Shown here: positions 42,710 through 53,305 of the stretch, piece by piece
Position numbering within the stretch: the first letter of the stretch is position 1
How the letters are laid out: the number at the start of each line of letters is the position of its first letter
From: an uncultured Celeribacter sp.
GTDB lineage: Bacteria > Pseudomonadota > Alphaproteobacteria > Rhodobacterales > Rhodobacteraceae
DNA: 64,000 nucleotides
Direction: 5' to 3'
Assembly (NCBI RefSeq): GCF_963676475.1
Contig: NZ_OY781107.1
Coordinates: 124,001-188,000, forward strand
Notes under the pieces: model-generated
Seen by the model: the letters and a program-made list of their open reading frames with translations, nothing else
Databases searched by the model: none
Told to the model about the DNA's origin: nothing
Position numbers and translations under genes: made by a program

Positions 42710-44014
42710 ATGAACACGATCAAATTCACGGCAGCTGCTGCCACCTTCGCCCTCGCGGGCACCGCCGCATTTGCGGAAACCGAAATCACCTGGTGGCACG
42801 CCATGGGCGGCAACCTCGGCGAGACCGTCAACAAAATCGCCGAAGGCTTCAACGCCTCGCAAGACGAATACAAGATCACCCCGGTGTTCAAAGGTTCCTA
42901 CGAAGAGACCCTGACCTCCGGCATCGCCGCCTTCCGTGCGGGCGAACAGCCGAACATCATGCAGGTGTTTGACGCCGGTTCCGCCACCGTGATCGGTGCT
43001 CAGGGCGCGACTGTTCCGGTGCAAGATCTGCTGTCCGAGAACGGCGTCAACTTCGATATCAACGACTACATCCCGGGCGTGCGCTACTTCTACGCCGACA
43101 ACCAGGGCAAGATGATCGGCATGCCGTTCAACTCCTCCTCGCCGGTGATGTATTACAATGCCGACGCGCTGGCCGCCGCCGGCGTCGAAGTGCCGACCAC
43201 CTACGAAGAATTCGAAGAGATCGCGCCGAAGCTCAAAGACGCCGGGTACATCCCGCTCGTGCAAACGCACCTGCCGTGGGAATTCGTCGAGAACTTCCAT
43301 TCCCGTCACAACCTGCCGTTTGCGACCAACGCCAATGGCTATGACGGCGCAGAAGGCACCGAAATTCTCATCAACTCCGATGAGATGAAAATGCATTTCA
43401 CCAAGGTCAAAGAATGGCTCGACGAAGGCTACTTCGGCTTCTTCGGCACCGGTTGGGACGACAACCAGGCGCAATTCGAAGACGGCAAAGCCGCCATGTA
43501 TATCGGCTCCTCGGGCGACTTCGGTGGCCTGACCACGAAAGGCATGTCCTTCGAGTGGGGCTCCGCCTACCTGCCCTACTGGGCGTCCATCACCGAAGAG
43601 GGCTACCAGACCTTCATCGGCGGCGCGGCTCTGTTCGCGATGTCCGGCAAATCCGCTGAGGAAAACAAGGCGACCGCCGAGTTCTTCCGCTACCTGACCT
43701 CGCCGGAAGTTCAGTACATGTGGCACCGTGAAACCGGCTATGTTCCGGTCACCACCGCCGCTTATGAGCTGGCCAAAGCCGATGGTCACTACGACCGTTT
43801 CCCGGCCGCCGAAACCGGCCCGAAACAGCTGATGCTGCAAGCTGGCGAAAACACCCGTGGCTACCGCATGGGGTTCTACGTCCAGATCCGTGACGTGGAA
43901 AACCGTGAGCTGGGCCGTGTGCTCTCCGGTGAGACCACCGTCGAGGACGCGCTGGCCACGATCGAGAAAGAGGGCAACGAGCTTCTCGCCCGTTTCGCCA
44001 AGACCCAAGGGTAA
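42710..44014 (+). CDS. ugpB: sn-glycerol-3-phosphate ABC transporter, substrate-binding protein
   Basis: 434 residues. The signal peptide (IKFTAAAATFALAGTAAFA) leads to TEITWWHAMGGNLGETVNKI, the UgpB family start. Later TWGW-like motifs and WGSAYLPYWASITEEGYQTF match UgpB. The protein binds glycerol-3-phosphate or glycerophosphodiesters in the periplasm. It is the first gene of a ugpBAEC operon, and a hairpin follows it. Confidence 0.92.
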   Translation: MNTIKFTAAAATFALAGTAAFAETEITWWHAMGGNLGETVNKIAEGFNASQDEYKITPVFKGSYEETLTSGIAAFRAGEQPNIMQVFDAGSATVIGAQGATVPVQDLLSENGVNFDINDYIPGVRYFYADNQGKMIGMPFNSSSPVMYYNADALAAAGVEVPTTYEEFEEIAPKLKDAGYIPLVQTHLPWEFVENFHSRHNLPFATNANGYDGAEGTEILINSDEMKMHFTKVKEWLDEGYFGFFGTGWDDNQAQFEDGKAAMYIGSSGDFGGLTTKGMSFEWGSAYLPYWASITEEGYQTFIGGAALFAMSGKSAEENKATAEFFRYLTSPEVQYMWHRETGYVPVTTAAYELAKADGHYDRFPAAETGPKQLMLQAGENTRGYRMGFYVQIRDVENRELGRVLSGETTVEDALATIEKEGNELLARFAKTQG

Positions 44015-44037
44015 TTCCGGTCTTCAAGACATTTCTG

Positions 44038-44059
44038 GCGGCCGCGTCCTCGCGGCCGT
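44038..44059 (+). promoter_or_regulatory. Intercistronic hairpin after ugpB
   Basis: GCGGCCGCG pairs with CGCGGCCGT around TCCT. Hairpins after binding-protein genes often stabilise the upstream mRNA, allowing more UgpB than permease. No T-tract is present. Confidence 0.6.
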
Positions 44060-44084
44060 CAGGCTTTTGCGAAAGGTCCCTCCC

Positions 44085-44966
44085 ATGAAACGCGCAGGCT
44101 TTGCCTCCCGCTGGTTGCCGATCCTCCTTCTGGTGCCGCAGCTCTCGATCATCCTCGTCTTTTTCTACTGGCCAGCCGCCTATGCGGTAAAGTCGTCTTT
44201 CTACCTGCAAGACCCCTTCGGCTTTGGCCAAACCTTTGTCGGGCTGGAGAATTACAGTTCGCTGGCGGACTCCGCCGAATATCTCAGAGTGACGAATTTC
44301 ACCGTGGTCTTCACGGTTTTGGTGACGTTTTTCTCACTGGCGCTGGCGCTGTTGCTGGCGGTCAAAGCGGATAAGGTCATCCGGGGTGCGAAGAGCTATC
44401 GCACGCTCTTGATGTGGGTCTATGCGGTCGCACCGCCGGTGGCGGGCTACATGGGGCTTTTGCTGTTCAACCAACGCTGGGGGCCGCTCACGGAGTTTTT
44501 CAGCGTGTTCGGCTGGGAGTTCAACCTGCGGGCGGATTATTTCGACACGGCCTTTGCCATGGTCGTCGTCTCCGTCTGGAAACAGGTGCCGGTGAATTTC
44601 ATCTTCTTCCTCTCCGGGCTTCAGAGCATTCCGAAATCCGTGCGCGAGGCGGCCTTGATCGACAACCGCTCGGCCTCTGGCCGGTTCTGGGACGTGACAT
44701 TCCCGCTCTTGGCACCCACCGGATTTTTCCTCCTGATCATCAACATCACCTACGCGCTTTTCGACACCTTCGGCGTGATCGACACGCTGGTGAAAGGCGA
44801 GCCAGCGAACAACCCGATGACGCTTGTTTACAAGGTCTACATCGACGGTTTCCGTGGCAACGACCTTGGCGGATCGTCGGCGCAATCGGTGGTTTTGATG
44901 CTCTTGGTTCTGGCCCTGACCGTGTTCCAGTTCCGCATGGTCGAAAAACGCATTCATTATACGTGA
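44085..44966 (+). CDS. ugpA: Glycerol-3-phosphate ABC transporter permease UgpA
   Basis: 293 residues with six hydrophobic helices, LLVPQLSIILVFFYWPAAYA in the first. The EAA loop (REAALIDNRSASGRFWDVTF PLL) contacts the ATPase. The inner-membrane permease pairs with UgpE. The start at 44085 follows GAAAGGTCCC. Confidence 0.92.
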   Translation: MKRAGFASRWLPILLLVPQLSIILVFFYWPAAYAVKSSFYLQDPFGFGQTFVGLENYSSLADSAEYLRVTNFTVVFTVLVTFFSLALALLLAVKADKVIRGAKSYRTLLMWVYAVAPPVAGYMGLLLFNQRWGPLTEFFSVFGWEFNLRADYFDTAFAMVVVSVWKQVPVNFIFFLSGLQSIPKSVREAALIDNRSASGRFWDVTFPLLAPTGFFLLIINITYALFDTFGVIDTLVKGEPANNPMTLVYKVYIDGFRGNDLGGSSAQSVVLMLLVLALTVFQFRMVEKRIHYT

Positions 44967-44978
44967 GGGGAGAAGATC

Positions 44979-45260
44979 ATGTTTGAAACGATCCCTCGCT
45001 TAACGCCCATGCGCGTGATCGCCTGCCCGTGGGGTGGCGATCCACGACAGCGGCATTGCACTTTATCCGCGCCACATCCGAAAAACGTTTCATCGGCACA
45101 TGAGTTTGGCAAAATCGCCAGCCCGCCCGAACGGGTCATGCCAGAGGCATGCATTCGCATGACCGATCACGCGGCGGCCTACGGCCTTGACTCCGCGTGT
45201 AGGGTCCAAGCCTCAAATGCCGTTTCACACACCGAAGATAAGAGGCAGGACAATGGCTGA
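44979..45260 (+). CDS. Small ORF between ugpA and ugpE
   Basis: 93 residues with a strong GGGGAGAAGATC ribosome binding site before the ATG. The sequence looks low in structure and matches no family I know. Its stop overlaps the ugpE start. It fills an otherwise unusual 286-base gap in the ugp operon. It could be a coupling leader peptide or an accidental frame. Confidence 0.3.
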   Translation: MFETIPRLTPMRVIACPWGGDPRQRHCTLSAPHPKNVSSAHEFGKIASPPERVMPEACIRMTDHAAAYGLDSACRVQASNAVSHTEDKRQDNG

Positions 45261-46149
45261 CATCTCCCTCTCCGCGACCACCCCGGTCGTCCCTCGCCGT
45301 CGCTTTCGCTGGTCCACTTTGGTGGATCACGCGGTACTCATCACCGGCGCGCTTATCATGTTCTTTCCGCTTCTGGTGATGCTGCAAACCGCCTCGACGC
45401 CCGATGTCGAGACGATGAAATACGGGCCAGGCCTCTACTTTGGCGACCAGCTCGACGACAATTTCCGCAAGGCGATGTTCGAGGCCTCGGGGTTTTCCGG
45501 CGCGAACACCGGGCTGTCGATGTTCAAGAATTCGCTGATCCTCGGCCTCGGGTTCGCGATTGGCAAGATCGTCATCGGCATGATGGCCGCCTATGCCATC
45601 GTCTACTTCCGCCTGCGGTTCGCAACATTCGCCTTCTGGCTGATCTTCACCACGCTCCTCTTGCCGCTCGAAGTCCGCATCTTGCCGTCTTATGAGATCA
45701 CGCAGAAACTGGGCCTTCTCAACACCTACACCGGCCTGATCGTGCCGCTCATCGCCTCCGCCACCGCGACGTTTTTCTTCCGCCAGTTCTTTCGCTCCGT
45801 GCCCGAGGAATTGGTCGAAGCCGCGCGGATTGATGGCGCAGGCCCGGTGAAATTCTTCATCGACATCCTCGTGCCGCTCTCGCAAACCATGATCGCCGCG
45901 ATGTTCATCATCATGTTCGTCTATGGCTGGAACCAGTACCTCTGGCCGACGATGATCACCACGGATGAAGGCATGTACACCCTCGTGCGCGGCATCAAAC
46001 GGATCGTTCAGGTGCTGCAAGGCGGCAATGAAATCCCCGAATACGGACGCGCGAATGTGCTGGCGATCATCGCCGTTCTGCCGCCCGTCGCCATCGTCAT
46101 TTTCTTCCAGAGCTGGTTCGTCAAGGGCCTCACGGAATCCGACAAATAA
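45253..46149 (+). CDS. ugpE: Glycerol-3-phosphate ABC transporter permease UgpE
   Basis: 298 residues from the ATG of MADISLS. Six helices; the EAA loop is VEAARIDGAGPVKFFIDILV. It matches UgpE (GWNQYLWPTMITTDEGMYTL). It forms the translocation pathway with UgpA. Confidence 0.92.
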   Translation: MADISLSATTPVVPRRRFRWSTLVDHAVLITGALIMFFPLLVMLQTASTPDVETMKYGPGLYFGDQLDDNFRKAMFEASGFSGANTGLSMFKNSLILGLGFAIGKIVIGMMAAYAIVYFRLRFATFAFWLIFTTLLLPLEVRILPSYEITQKLGLLNTYTGLIVPLIASATATFFFRQFFRSVPEELVEAARIDGAGPVKFFIDILVPLSQTMIAAMFIIMFVYGWNQYLWPTMITTDEGMYTLVRGIKRIVQVLQGGNEIPEYGRANVLAIIAVLPPVAIVIFFQSWFVKGLTESDK

Positions 46150-46160
46150 GGACAACATCA

Positions 46161-47252
46161 ATGGCTCAGGTCACTTTGGACTCCGTCCGCAAAATCTATC
46201 CGAACGGCGTCGAGGCCGTCACCCCCGCAAGTTTTCAGATCGAGGACGGTGAATTCGTCGTTCTGGTTGGCCCGTCGGGCTGCGGGAAATCCACGCTTCT
46301 GCGCATGATCGCGGGGCTAGAAGACATCACCGAAGGTGCGCTTTCGATTGGTGAGACCGTGGTCAACACTCTCGACCCGGCGGATCGCGACATCGCCATG
46401 GTGTTTCAAAACTACGCGCTCTACCCGCATATGACGGTGCGCAAGAACATCGCTTACGGCCTCAAGAACCGTAAAACGCCGAAAGACGTGATTGCACAAA
46501 AGGTCGATGAGGCGGCGAAGATGCTCAATCTCACCGAGTATCTCGACCGCAAACCGGCCCAGCTCTCCGGCGGCCAGCGTCAGCGCGTTGCCATGGGCCG
46601 TGCCATTGTGCGTGACCCGGCGCTGTTCCTCTTCGATGAACCTTTGTCGAATTTGGACGCGAAACTGCGCAACCAGATGCGGATTGAAATCAAAGCCCTG
46701 CAACGTCGCCTTGGCGTCACCTCTATCTACGTCACCCACGATCAGGTCGAAGCCATGACCATGGCCGACCGCATCATCGTGTTGAACGGCGGCAGGATCG
46801 AACAGATCGGCACACCGTCCGACATCTACCACAACCCGGCCTCGACCTTTGTCGCCTCCTTCATGGGCGCGCCGCCGATGAACCTCGTAGCAGCCGAAAT
46901 GCAGGACGGGACCCTGAGCTTTGCCGGGCTGGAGCTGCCGCTGGCCTCGTCGATGCGCGGTCCGGTGACTTTGGGCCTACGGCCCGAAGATTTGATCATC
47001 GACAGCCACGGCCCGCTGGCGATGGAGGTCGAGTTGATCGAAGAGTTGGGCGCGCATCGTCTGTTGCACGGCCAGGTCGACGGTCAGCGCCTCACGGTAC
47101 ATCTCGCGAAAGAAGAACAGGTCGCGCTTGGGCCTTTGCGCCTGTCGTGCCGTGTGCAGAACCTCTGCCTGTTCCACCCCGAAACCGGCGTGCGCATGGA
47201 TGGCGGCTTTGCCTTCAACCTCGCGCAGGAACGCATGGAAGAACGCGCATGA
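46161..47252 (+). CDS. ugpC: Glycerol-3-phosphate ABC transporter ATPase
   Basis: 363 residues. Walker A GPSGCGKST at 37-45, the signature LSGGQRQRVAMGRA, Walker B LFLFDEPLSNLD and the switch His in VTHDQVEAM are intact. A C-terminal TOBE/OB domain follows (GLRPEDLI). It energises UgpAE from the cytoplasmic side. The stop overlaps the next gene by ATGA. Confidence 0.95.
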   Translation: MAQVTLDSVRKIYPNGVEAVTPASFQIEDGEFVVLVGPSGCGKSTLLRMIAGLEDITEGALSIGETVVNTLDPADRDIAMVFQNYALYPHMTVRKNIAYGLKNRKTPKDVIAQKVDEAAKMLNLTEYLDRKPAQLSGGQRQRVAMGRAIVRDPALFLFDEPLSNLDAKLRNQMRIEIKALQRRLGVTSIYVTHDQVEAMTMADRIIVLNGGRIEQIGTPSDIYHNPASTFVASFMGAPPMNLVAAEMQDGTLSFAGLELPLASSMRGPVTLGLRPEDLIIDSHGPLAMEVELIEELGAHRLLHGQVDGQRLTVHLAKEEQVALGPLRLSCRVQNLCLFHPETGVRMDGGFAFNLAQERMEERA

Positions 47253-48244
47253 TCTCTCTTTTGGACAGCCTGCCCCCGGTCACCGACGAGCAACGCAACA
47301 CGCTTTTGACCGCGCCCCGCACGGCGGATGCGCATCGCGCCATGATGGCGGATGTGCTGGCGATGAATGCCGTGCAGATCGGCGGCACGGCGATGCAAAA
47401 GGCTTTGCCCTCTGAAATCACCGTCGCCACCTGGAATGTCGAACGCTGTCTCTTTCCGGCGGACACCGCCGCCCATCTCATGCCGCTTGCGCCCGATGTG
47501 GTGCTCCTGTCCGAAGTCGATCACGGCATGTCCCGCACCGGTCAGCGCCATACGACCGAAGAGGTCGCCGCAGCACTTGGCATGCGCTACGCTTTTGGCG
47601 TCGAGTTTTTTGAGATGGGGCTGGGCGGCCCGACCGAGCGGCATTTCTGCAAAGACGATGTCAACGCGCTGGGATGGCACGGCAATGCGGTTCTGTCCAA
47701 GGTGCCTTTCGACAAGGTGACGCTCATTCGTCTCGACGATCACGGCCATTGGTTTTCCTCGGAAAGCGGCGCCGACCCGGAGCAGCCGCGCCTTGGCGGG
47801 CGGATGGCGATTGCCGCCGTGCTGCCCACAGATGCAGGCGAGATCTGCGTCGTCTCCACCCATCTGGAAAGCAATGCCGGAGCTGCGCATCGGCACGCCC
47901 AATTCGAGATCCTGCTCGATGCGGTCGATGCGTTTGCGCCGGGGATGCCCGTGCTGATCGGCGGCGATCTCAACACCGGCAACCACATCCCGCCTCACTT
48001 CAACCATCGCGATGAGACGCTCTTTGAGCTTGGCGCGGCGCGGGGTTACGACTGGGGTTTCACCGCAGAAGGCATGACCACGCGTCCGTCTTTGATCACG
48101 CCGCACCCGGAGCGGGTGATGAAGCTCGACTGGATCGCCGCGCGGGACGTGCGCTGTCTCGACAAGGGCGTGTTGTCGTCTCTCGACGCCAACAACCGCC
48201 CGCTTGCAGATCACGACTGCGTCTGGGCGCAGGTGGCGTTTTAG
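47249..48244 (+). CDS. Endonuclease/exonuclease/phosphatase family hydrolase
   Basis: 331 residues. EEP-fold motifs: TVATWNVER, VVLLSEVDHG, VVSTHLESN, IGGDLNTGN and LDWIAAR, with PLADHDCV at the end. The family cuts phosphodiester or phosphomonoester bonds. It is translationally coupled to ugpC, where other bacteria have the glycerophosphodiesterase ugpQ. So it may release glycerol-3-phosphate or phosphate from imported diesters (inference). No signal peptide, thus cytoplasmic. Confidence 0.82.
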   Translation: MISLLDSLPPVTDEQRNTLLTAPRTADAHRAMMADVLAMNAVQIGGTAMQKALPSEITVATWNVERCLFPADTAAHLMPLAPDVVLLSEVDHGMSRTGQRHTTEEVAAALGMRYAFGVEFFEMGLGGPTERHFCKDDVNALGWHGNAVLSKVPFDKVTLIRLDDHGHWFSSESGADPEQPRLGGRMAIAAVLPTDAGEICVVSTHLESNAGAAHRHAQFEILLDAVDAFAPGMPVLIGGDLNTGNHIPPHFNHRDETLFELGAARGYDWGFTAEGMTTRPSLITPHPERVMKLDWIAARDVRCLDKGVLSSLDANNRPLADHDCVWAQVAF

Positions 48245-48263
48245 CCGCCCTCTCTCAGCCACG

Positions 48264-49021
48264 TCACCACCGGCGCGCGATGGTGTCGAAGGCCAGACCC
48301 GAAGCCCGGTCCCGCGCGCCGAAGTCCCGCCGCCAGGATTGCCATAGCACCAAGCGTCCGTCATAGCCGCGCGCCACTTGCCAATGCCGCGACACGCGCA
48401 GCCCGCTTGCAGGCAGGGCGGCTTCGTCCAGCGTCACGGGACGGCTGGCATCCATCAGACGACTTTTCGGCCCGACGGTTTCAGACGCCATCGTCTCCCA
48501 TGCCCGAAGTCCTCTAACTCATCGCCCGTCACCGCTCGCAGCTGGGCGTTTTCCATGGTCTCGATCAGAGTGCGTTGCAGCAGCGCTTCGCTCCAGCCGC
48601 TCTGGTCATTGGGCGTGACCGCCACGAGAACCGCCTGCGGGGGTTTCGAACTTGGCGCATCGAAATGAAAGGCCACGCCCGATGTGGTGCGCCGCGCGGG
48701 CAAACGTTCGGTCCAGCCGTCGATCACGAAAGTGGCACAGGCCCGCCCCGTGACAAGCGCGCGCCAGCCCTCCACATCGACCGCAAGATGGCTGCGCCCG
48801 CCTGCGCTGCCCTGCTCAGGCAACTCAAGGCCCAACCAGGCGGTCTCCGGTTCGGGCGTCGTCTGGCTCAGTGCCATGGGCCAGCCGAGGCGCCCCGTCA
48901 CAAGCGCGACCGTATCCATCGCCACACGCCAGCGCCGCAGATTGTCGCGCACATGGGCATAGGTGCCCGCCCAATCGAGCAGGCGGCTTTCAGCGGGCGG
49001 GGAACCCGAGCGTTGCCCCAA
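48264..49021 (-). pseudogene. Last gene of the giant-gene operon (about 252 codons), frameshifted
   Basis: The first part (RLLDWAGTYAHVRDNLRRW to about TGDELE) runs from a TTG at 49021. A missing G near 48510-48513 moves the frame; adding it gives LRAWETMASETVGPKSRLMD and continues to 48264. It overlaps the end of the preceding giant gene by 32 bases. No family is recognised. Confidence 0.55.
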
Positions 49022-52000
49022 ATGGCAATTTGACGCCCGAGATCGGCAGTTCCGGCGCCAGATGGGTATCCCCCAACTGTCTCAGGGCCTCGATCCATGT
49101 CTCGGGCTCCGTCGAGGCCGCCGCCTGCTCTGCGGCCCGCGCGCGGTCTGCAAGCACAGTACCAAGGCGTTCGAGATGTCCGGCAAAAACCGTCCGATCC
49201 TGAGCAAAGATCACGTCGGGGCCACAGAGGGCCTCCGGCAGGCCTTCGCGCGACAAAAGCGACAAAAGCGGCAGCAGGCGGGAGATATCTTCGGCAGAGG
49301 TTTTAAGGGCCTCGGCGCGGGTTTTGGACCGCAGGGCGAGCGCTTTGAGACGCGCGACCAGAGAGGCCCCCAGCACCATATCGCCCTCGCCCGTCTCCCA
49401 AAGCCCGAAATCCGAAGGCCGCGCCGGACGCAGCGCTCCGAGATGGGCGGAAAGCTCATGGGCCAGTTCCTCGAACTCTTCGAGATCGGCAGACACCCGT
49501 GGGCCGGTCTCGCTTTCGGCCCCCAATGCGGTCGGCACATGGGTCTCAGGCAAAAGCACCTCGCCCGTCGCGATCAGGGCCACCATCGCGTGCCGCCCCA
49601 GAGCGCCGGGCCGCGCCGCCTCGCAGATCAGGTCCAGCGCGGAAAACTCCAGCTCTTTCATCATCGTGAGCAAGGGCACGCGGTGCACCGTATCGCCGGA
49701 GATCACATCGACCCCAAGAGTACTCAGATCCGGCAGCATCGGCGTGACATAGGCATCGAGCCCCGGATGGGTGAGCAGGCGTCCCGGCGCCCCTTTGCGC
49801 GCGACCTTGTCTGTCAGCTCGGGCAGAGCCAAAAGCACGCGGTGTTCCAGTTCTGATTTGGAAATGTCGGTCCGGGCGTGCCGCAATTCCGCCGGCGGGA
49901 CTTCTCCCAGAGACAAAGCGTTGAGCACGGCGCCCGCGCGCGCCATATTGCCCTGCGCGAGATAATGCGTCGCCTCGGCCAGCCCGGCGTCTCCCAAGGC
50001 ATCGAAACTGGCGCGTGCGGTTTCGATGACCGAAATAATACGCTGGCGCCGCGCAACAGGGTGCAGGGTCTGCAAAAACGCGGTCAGCGCGCCCGCGTCA
50101 TAGGCCGCGATCAGATCCAGCCCGTCGAGCGGGCCACGCACCGTGGTGTCACGCCGCCTCCCATCGCCCGCCTTGCCAGCCTCCAGAACCGCCTGACGCA
50201 AATCGTAGAGGATGACGTCATCTTGGCTGTCATGCAGGCTGCGTTCCACATCTTGCCCGAGGATTTCACCCACATCGCGGCCCTGAGACACGCCTTCGAA
50301 CAGGCGGGTCACCATGCGCAAGCGGCGGGACGACAGATCGACGGCGAGCGGGCTGTCTTCATCTTCGCGACCATGACCCAGCCAAGCGGAGCGCAGGATC
50401 GCCCCGGTTGTGGCCTGAGCCATCGTCGGCGCCTGCAGAAAGCCCTCGCTTTCGCGTGCAGGACCGGGTTTGAGATCAAGCACCATGCCATAGCCGCCAA
50501 ACTGTGCCAGGCTGTCGCTGTCCGCAGGTCCTGCGACCTCGCGCAGCCGCTCGGTGGCCAGTGCCGTCAGCCAGGCATCCAGACGATTGGTGGCCAGCCC
50601 CAGCGTTTCACGCAAATGCCATTCGAGCGTGGCGGCCGGAAGCATCGCCAGATGGGTGAGCGCCGCTTTGAACCCTTTGCGTTCAGTGCCTTTGACCTCG
50701 GGCACCGCCGCATCGATCAGTTGTTTGAGAAGCGGCTCGCCCGCGGCCCGCACGCTTTGTTGCGCCATGTCGGTGGTCGCGTCCTTGTTCAACACAGGCT
50801 GCGCGACAGAGGGCGCCGGCGCGGCGCGGGCGGCGATCAGGTGTTGCACACTGGCGGACAGGGGTTTGATCGCCTGAAGCCGCTGCGCCCCCGGCGAAGA
50901 CACCCGCGCCTTGCCGGAAACACCCTTGGTCGAGCCTCGCGCAGCGGCCTGTTTCAGATAGCGTTCGGGCAGGAGCATCCCTGCGCCCCTCTCGTCTGAG
51001 AGAGGCCCGACAACGAGGTTGAGGGTGAACTCCCGCGCGGTCTTGTCATAGAGATGATAGCCGATCTTCGGGTCCCCCGATCCGGCACGCAGCACGCCAT
51101 CGACATCGGTCACCCCCTGGATCGGCAGTTTGCCAAGATAGGGGTCCAGACGGGCGGCGGGGCTGTCCAGTTGACGCAGCATGTGGTCGAGCCAAATCCG
51201 GGCGGTCTCTTTGCGTGTCCCAAAAATGGGCATCGCAGCGATATAGGATTTGAGGGCCGTGAGCCGTGCCTTTTGCGCCGCATTGGACCCGAGATCGGCC
51301 GTGTCGAGACGGGCCAGAATTGTGTTCGACAGGTTGGCACCCGTGGCCGACATCTCGCCTGTCTCATGCGCCCATCCCGGTCCCAGCATCGCCTTGCCCC
51401 ACCCCCATTGCCCGAGGATCGACTGAGCTTCGGCCCCGAAGGTCGTGTCATCGACCGCAAGCCACACCAGCCCGAGCAGCGTCAGCCCCAGATCGGCCAG
51501 AGGGTTGGTGTCTGCCGTGCGGCGCCAATCCTGTAACCCCCGGACCAGAAACCGCGCCGGATGCGGCACACCGCCCAGAACACGGACCACCTGTGACAGG
51601 GTCTCAGACTCACCTTGGTGGGGGGGCCGCTTGGGTCTCGCCGCCGGGCGACAATTTGGCCACGGCGGGCGTCGCCTCAAGCCAGATGTTGCGCAGCGAG
51701 AGCATCAAAAACTCATACCACGGGTCGGTGTTGGCCCAAGCCTTTGGCATATGGTGCGCCCGCACCGGAAGCACGCCGTAAGGCTGGCTGCCGACCCGGA
51801 TGGCTGGCAAGGGCCCGGCGCCGCGCACATCATCCAGAAAACGCGCTCGCGCCACGTCGATGGCGGCTTGTGACACGGTGAGCTTGCCTTTGCCGCTGCC
51901 ACTGCCACTGCCACTGCCACTGCGCATGAGCGTGTTGAAATATTGCCCCCAGGTCACCGGCCAAAGGGCTTCGTTCATGGCCGCCTGCCCGGCGTCTTCG

Positions 52001-53298
52001 TCACGTTCCGCGCCTTCGATCCGGGACAGTACCGACGCCACGTCGAGCCCCAGAGCCCGCGCCATGCGTCCGGCATTGGTGTCGGGGGCCTGAACCGGAT
52101 CACTCAGCACCGTGGCCAATGTGCCGTCCGGCGCGGCGAAGTGGCTGGCGACGGGAGACCGCGTGTCTTCGACAGAATTGGTCGGCACGCCCTGCGCCTG
52201 AAAGGCCAGACCCGAACTGAACCGATGCGCCTGCATGAGGTGTTGCATCTCGGAGGATTGCACCAGGCTCGCAGTTCCGCGCACACCATAGACCATGAGC
52301 ATCGCGAGGCCGTCACGGTCGAGCCATGACAGGTCGGTGACGTCCACTTCGATCCCCATGCCGACCGTGACGGCGGCCTGAAAATCGCTCATCCACAATG
52401 CGGTGCGACCGGCGGGCGTGGTGGCGTGGTCCATCTCTCCCAAAAGCGGATCGACGCAGAGCGTTTTCGGGATCGCATGCCCTTTGGCCGAAAAGACCTC
52501 TTCGAGCGTGCCATCGCCTTTGCGCCTGTAGCCGACCGCTTTCCAGAATTTCGGCAGGCATCGCGCCCGGGCCGGTTGCCGACCGCTGGCCTTGTTGATC
52601 TTGGGCGGTTCGGCCCCTTTGCGGGTCGCCTCGGCCACGAAGGCCGCGCGTTTCTCCGACAGGCTGTCGATCAGCCAGGTGCAAATCTGGGTCTGAAGCG
52701 CCTCGTCGCCTTTGGCCTTCGCCATCCGTGACCAGAATGTCTGGCCAATGTCGCGTTCTTCCGGGCTGAGGCGGGGATCGTGATCGTCGATGTGGATGTC
52801 GTCGGGATAGACCCGGATTTTAAGCGTTCTGCGTTTCCCTTCTCGGTCGAAGACCGTCTCCAGCCGCACCGGGAACAGCGTGAGCGGCACCTTTGCGGAG
52901 AGGGTTTCGAACAGGCTTCCATTGCCCTTCGGTTTGGGCAATGGAAGCCCGATGCCGGGGCGCAGCCTGTCCAATTCGATCTTGGGCAAAATCTCTCGGG
53001 TCTTACGATCTCGGATTTTGCCGCCATCTCCATTCAGCACCTCGCGCAGCGTATCAGGTGTGACGCGTTCGAGGTCTCCCTTGATGACCGTCGGTTTGCC
53101 CGGCCTTTTCGTGCCCGGCCTTTTCGTGGGTTTGAGTTTTCCGGGCCTAAGCTTGGTGGGCCTGACTTTTCCGGGCCTAGCTTTGAGCGACTTCGACGCG
53201 ATGCCCTGGCTTTGAGCGGCCTGCGTCTTCACCCCCGATTTCTTCGCTGGTTTGGCGGCTTTGCCCGGTCGCAGACGCTTTTGCTTTGGTGTTTTCAT
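48990..53298 (-). pseudogene. Giant hypothetical protein F (about 1435 codons), one frameshift
   Basis: It starts with a basic Pro-Gly-Lys-rich tail (KTPKQKRLRPGKAAKPAKKS). Then come VPLTLFPVRLETVFDREGKR and IRVYPDDIHIDDHDPRLSPE, a long mixed domain, LPAIRVGSQPYGVLPV and, after 51626, a mostly helical second half. The frame changes at a run of seven G on the plus strand (51620-51626); with six the two halves join (ETQAAPHQGESETLSQ). The basic tail could bind nucleic acid or polyanions. A Ser-Gly repeat sits mid-protein. Function unknown. Confidence 0.65.
51892..51924. repeat. Hexanucleotide tandem repeat encoding Ser-Gly
   Basis: GCCACT units (plus strand) give SGSGSGSGSG in protein F. Unit changes keep the frame, so linker length can vary. 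Confidence 0.85.
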
Positions 53299-53305
53299 CT
53301 CATCC

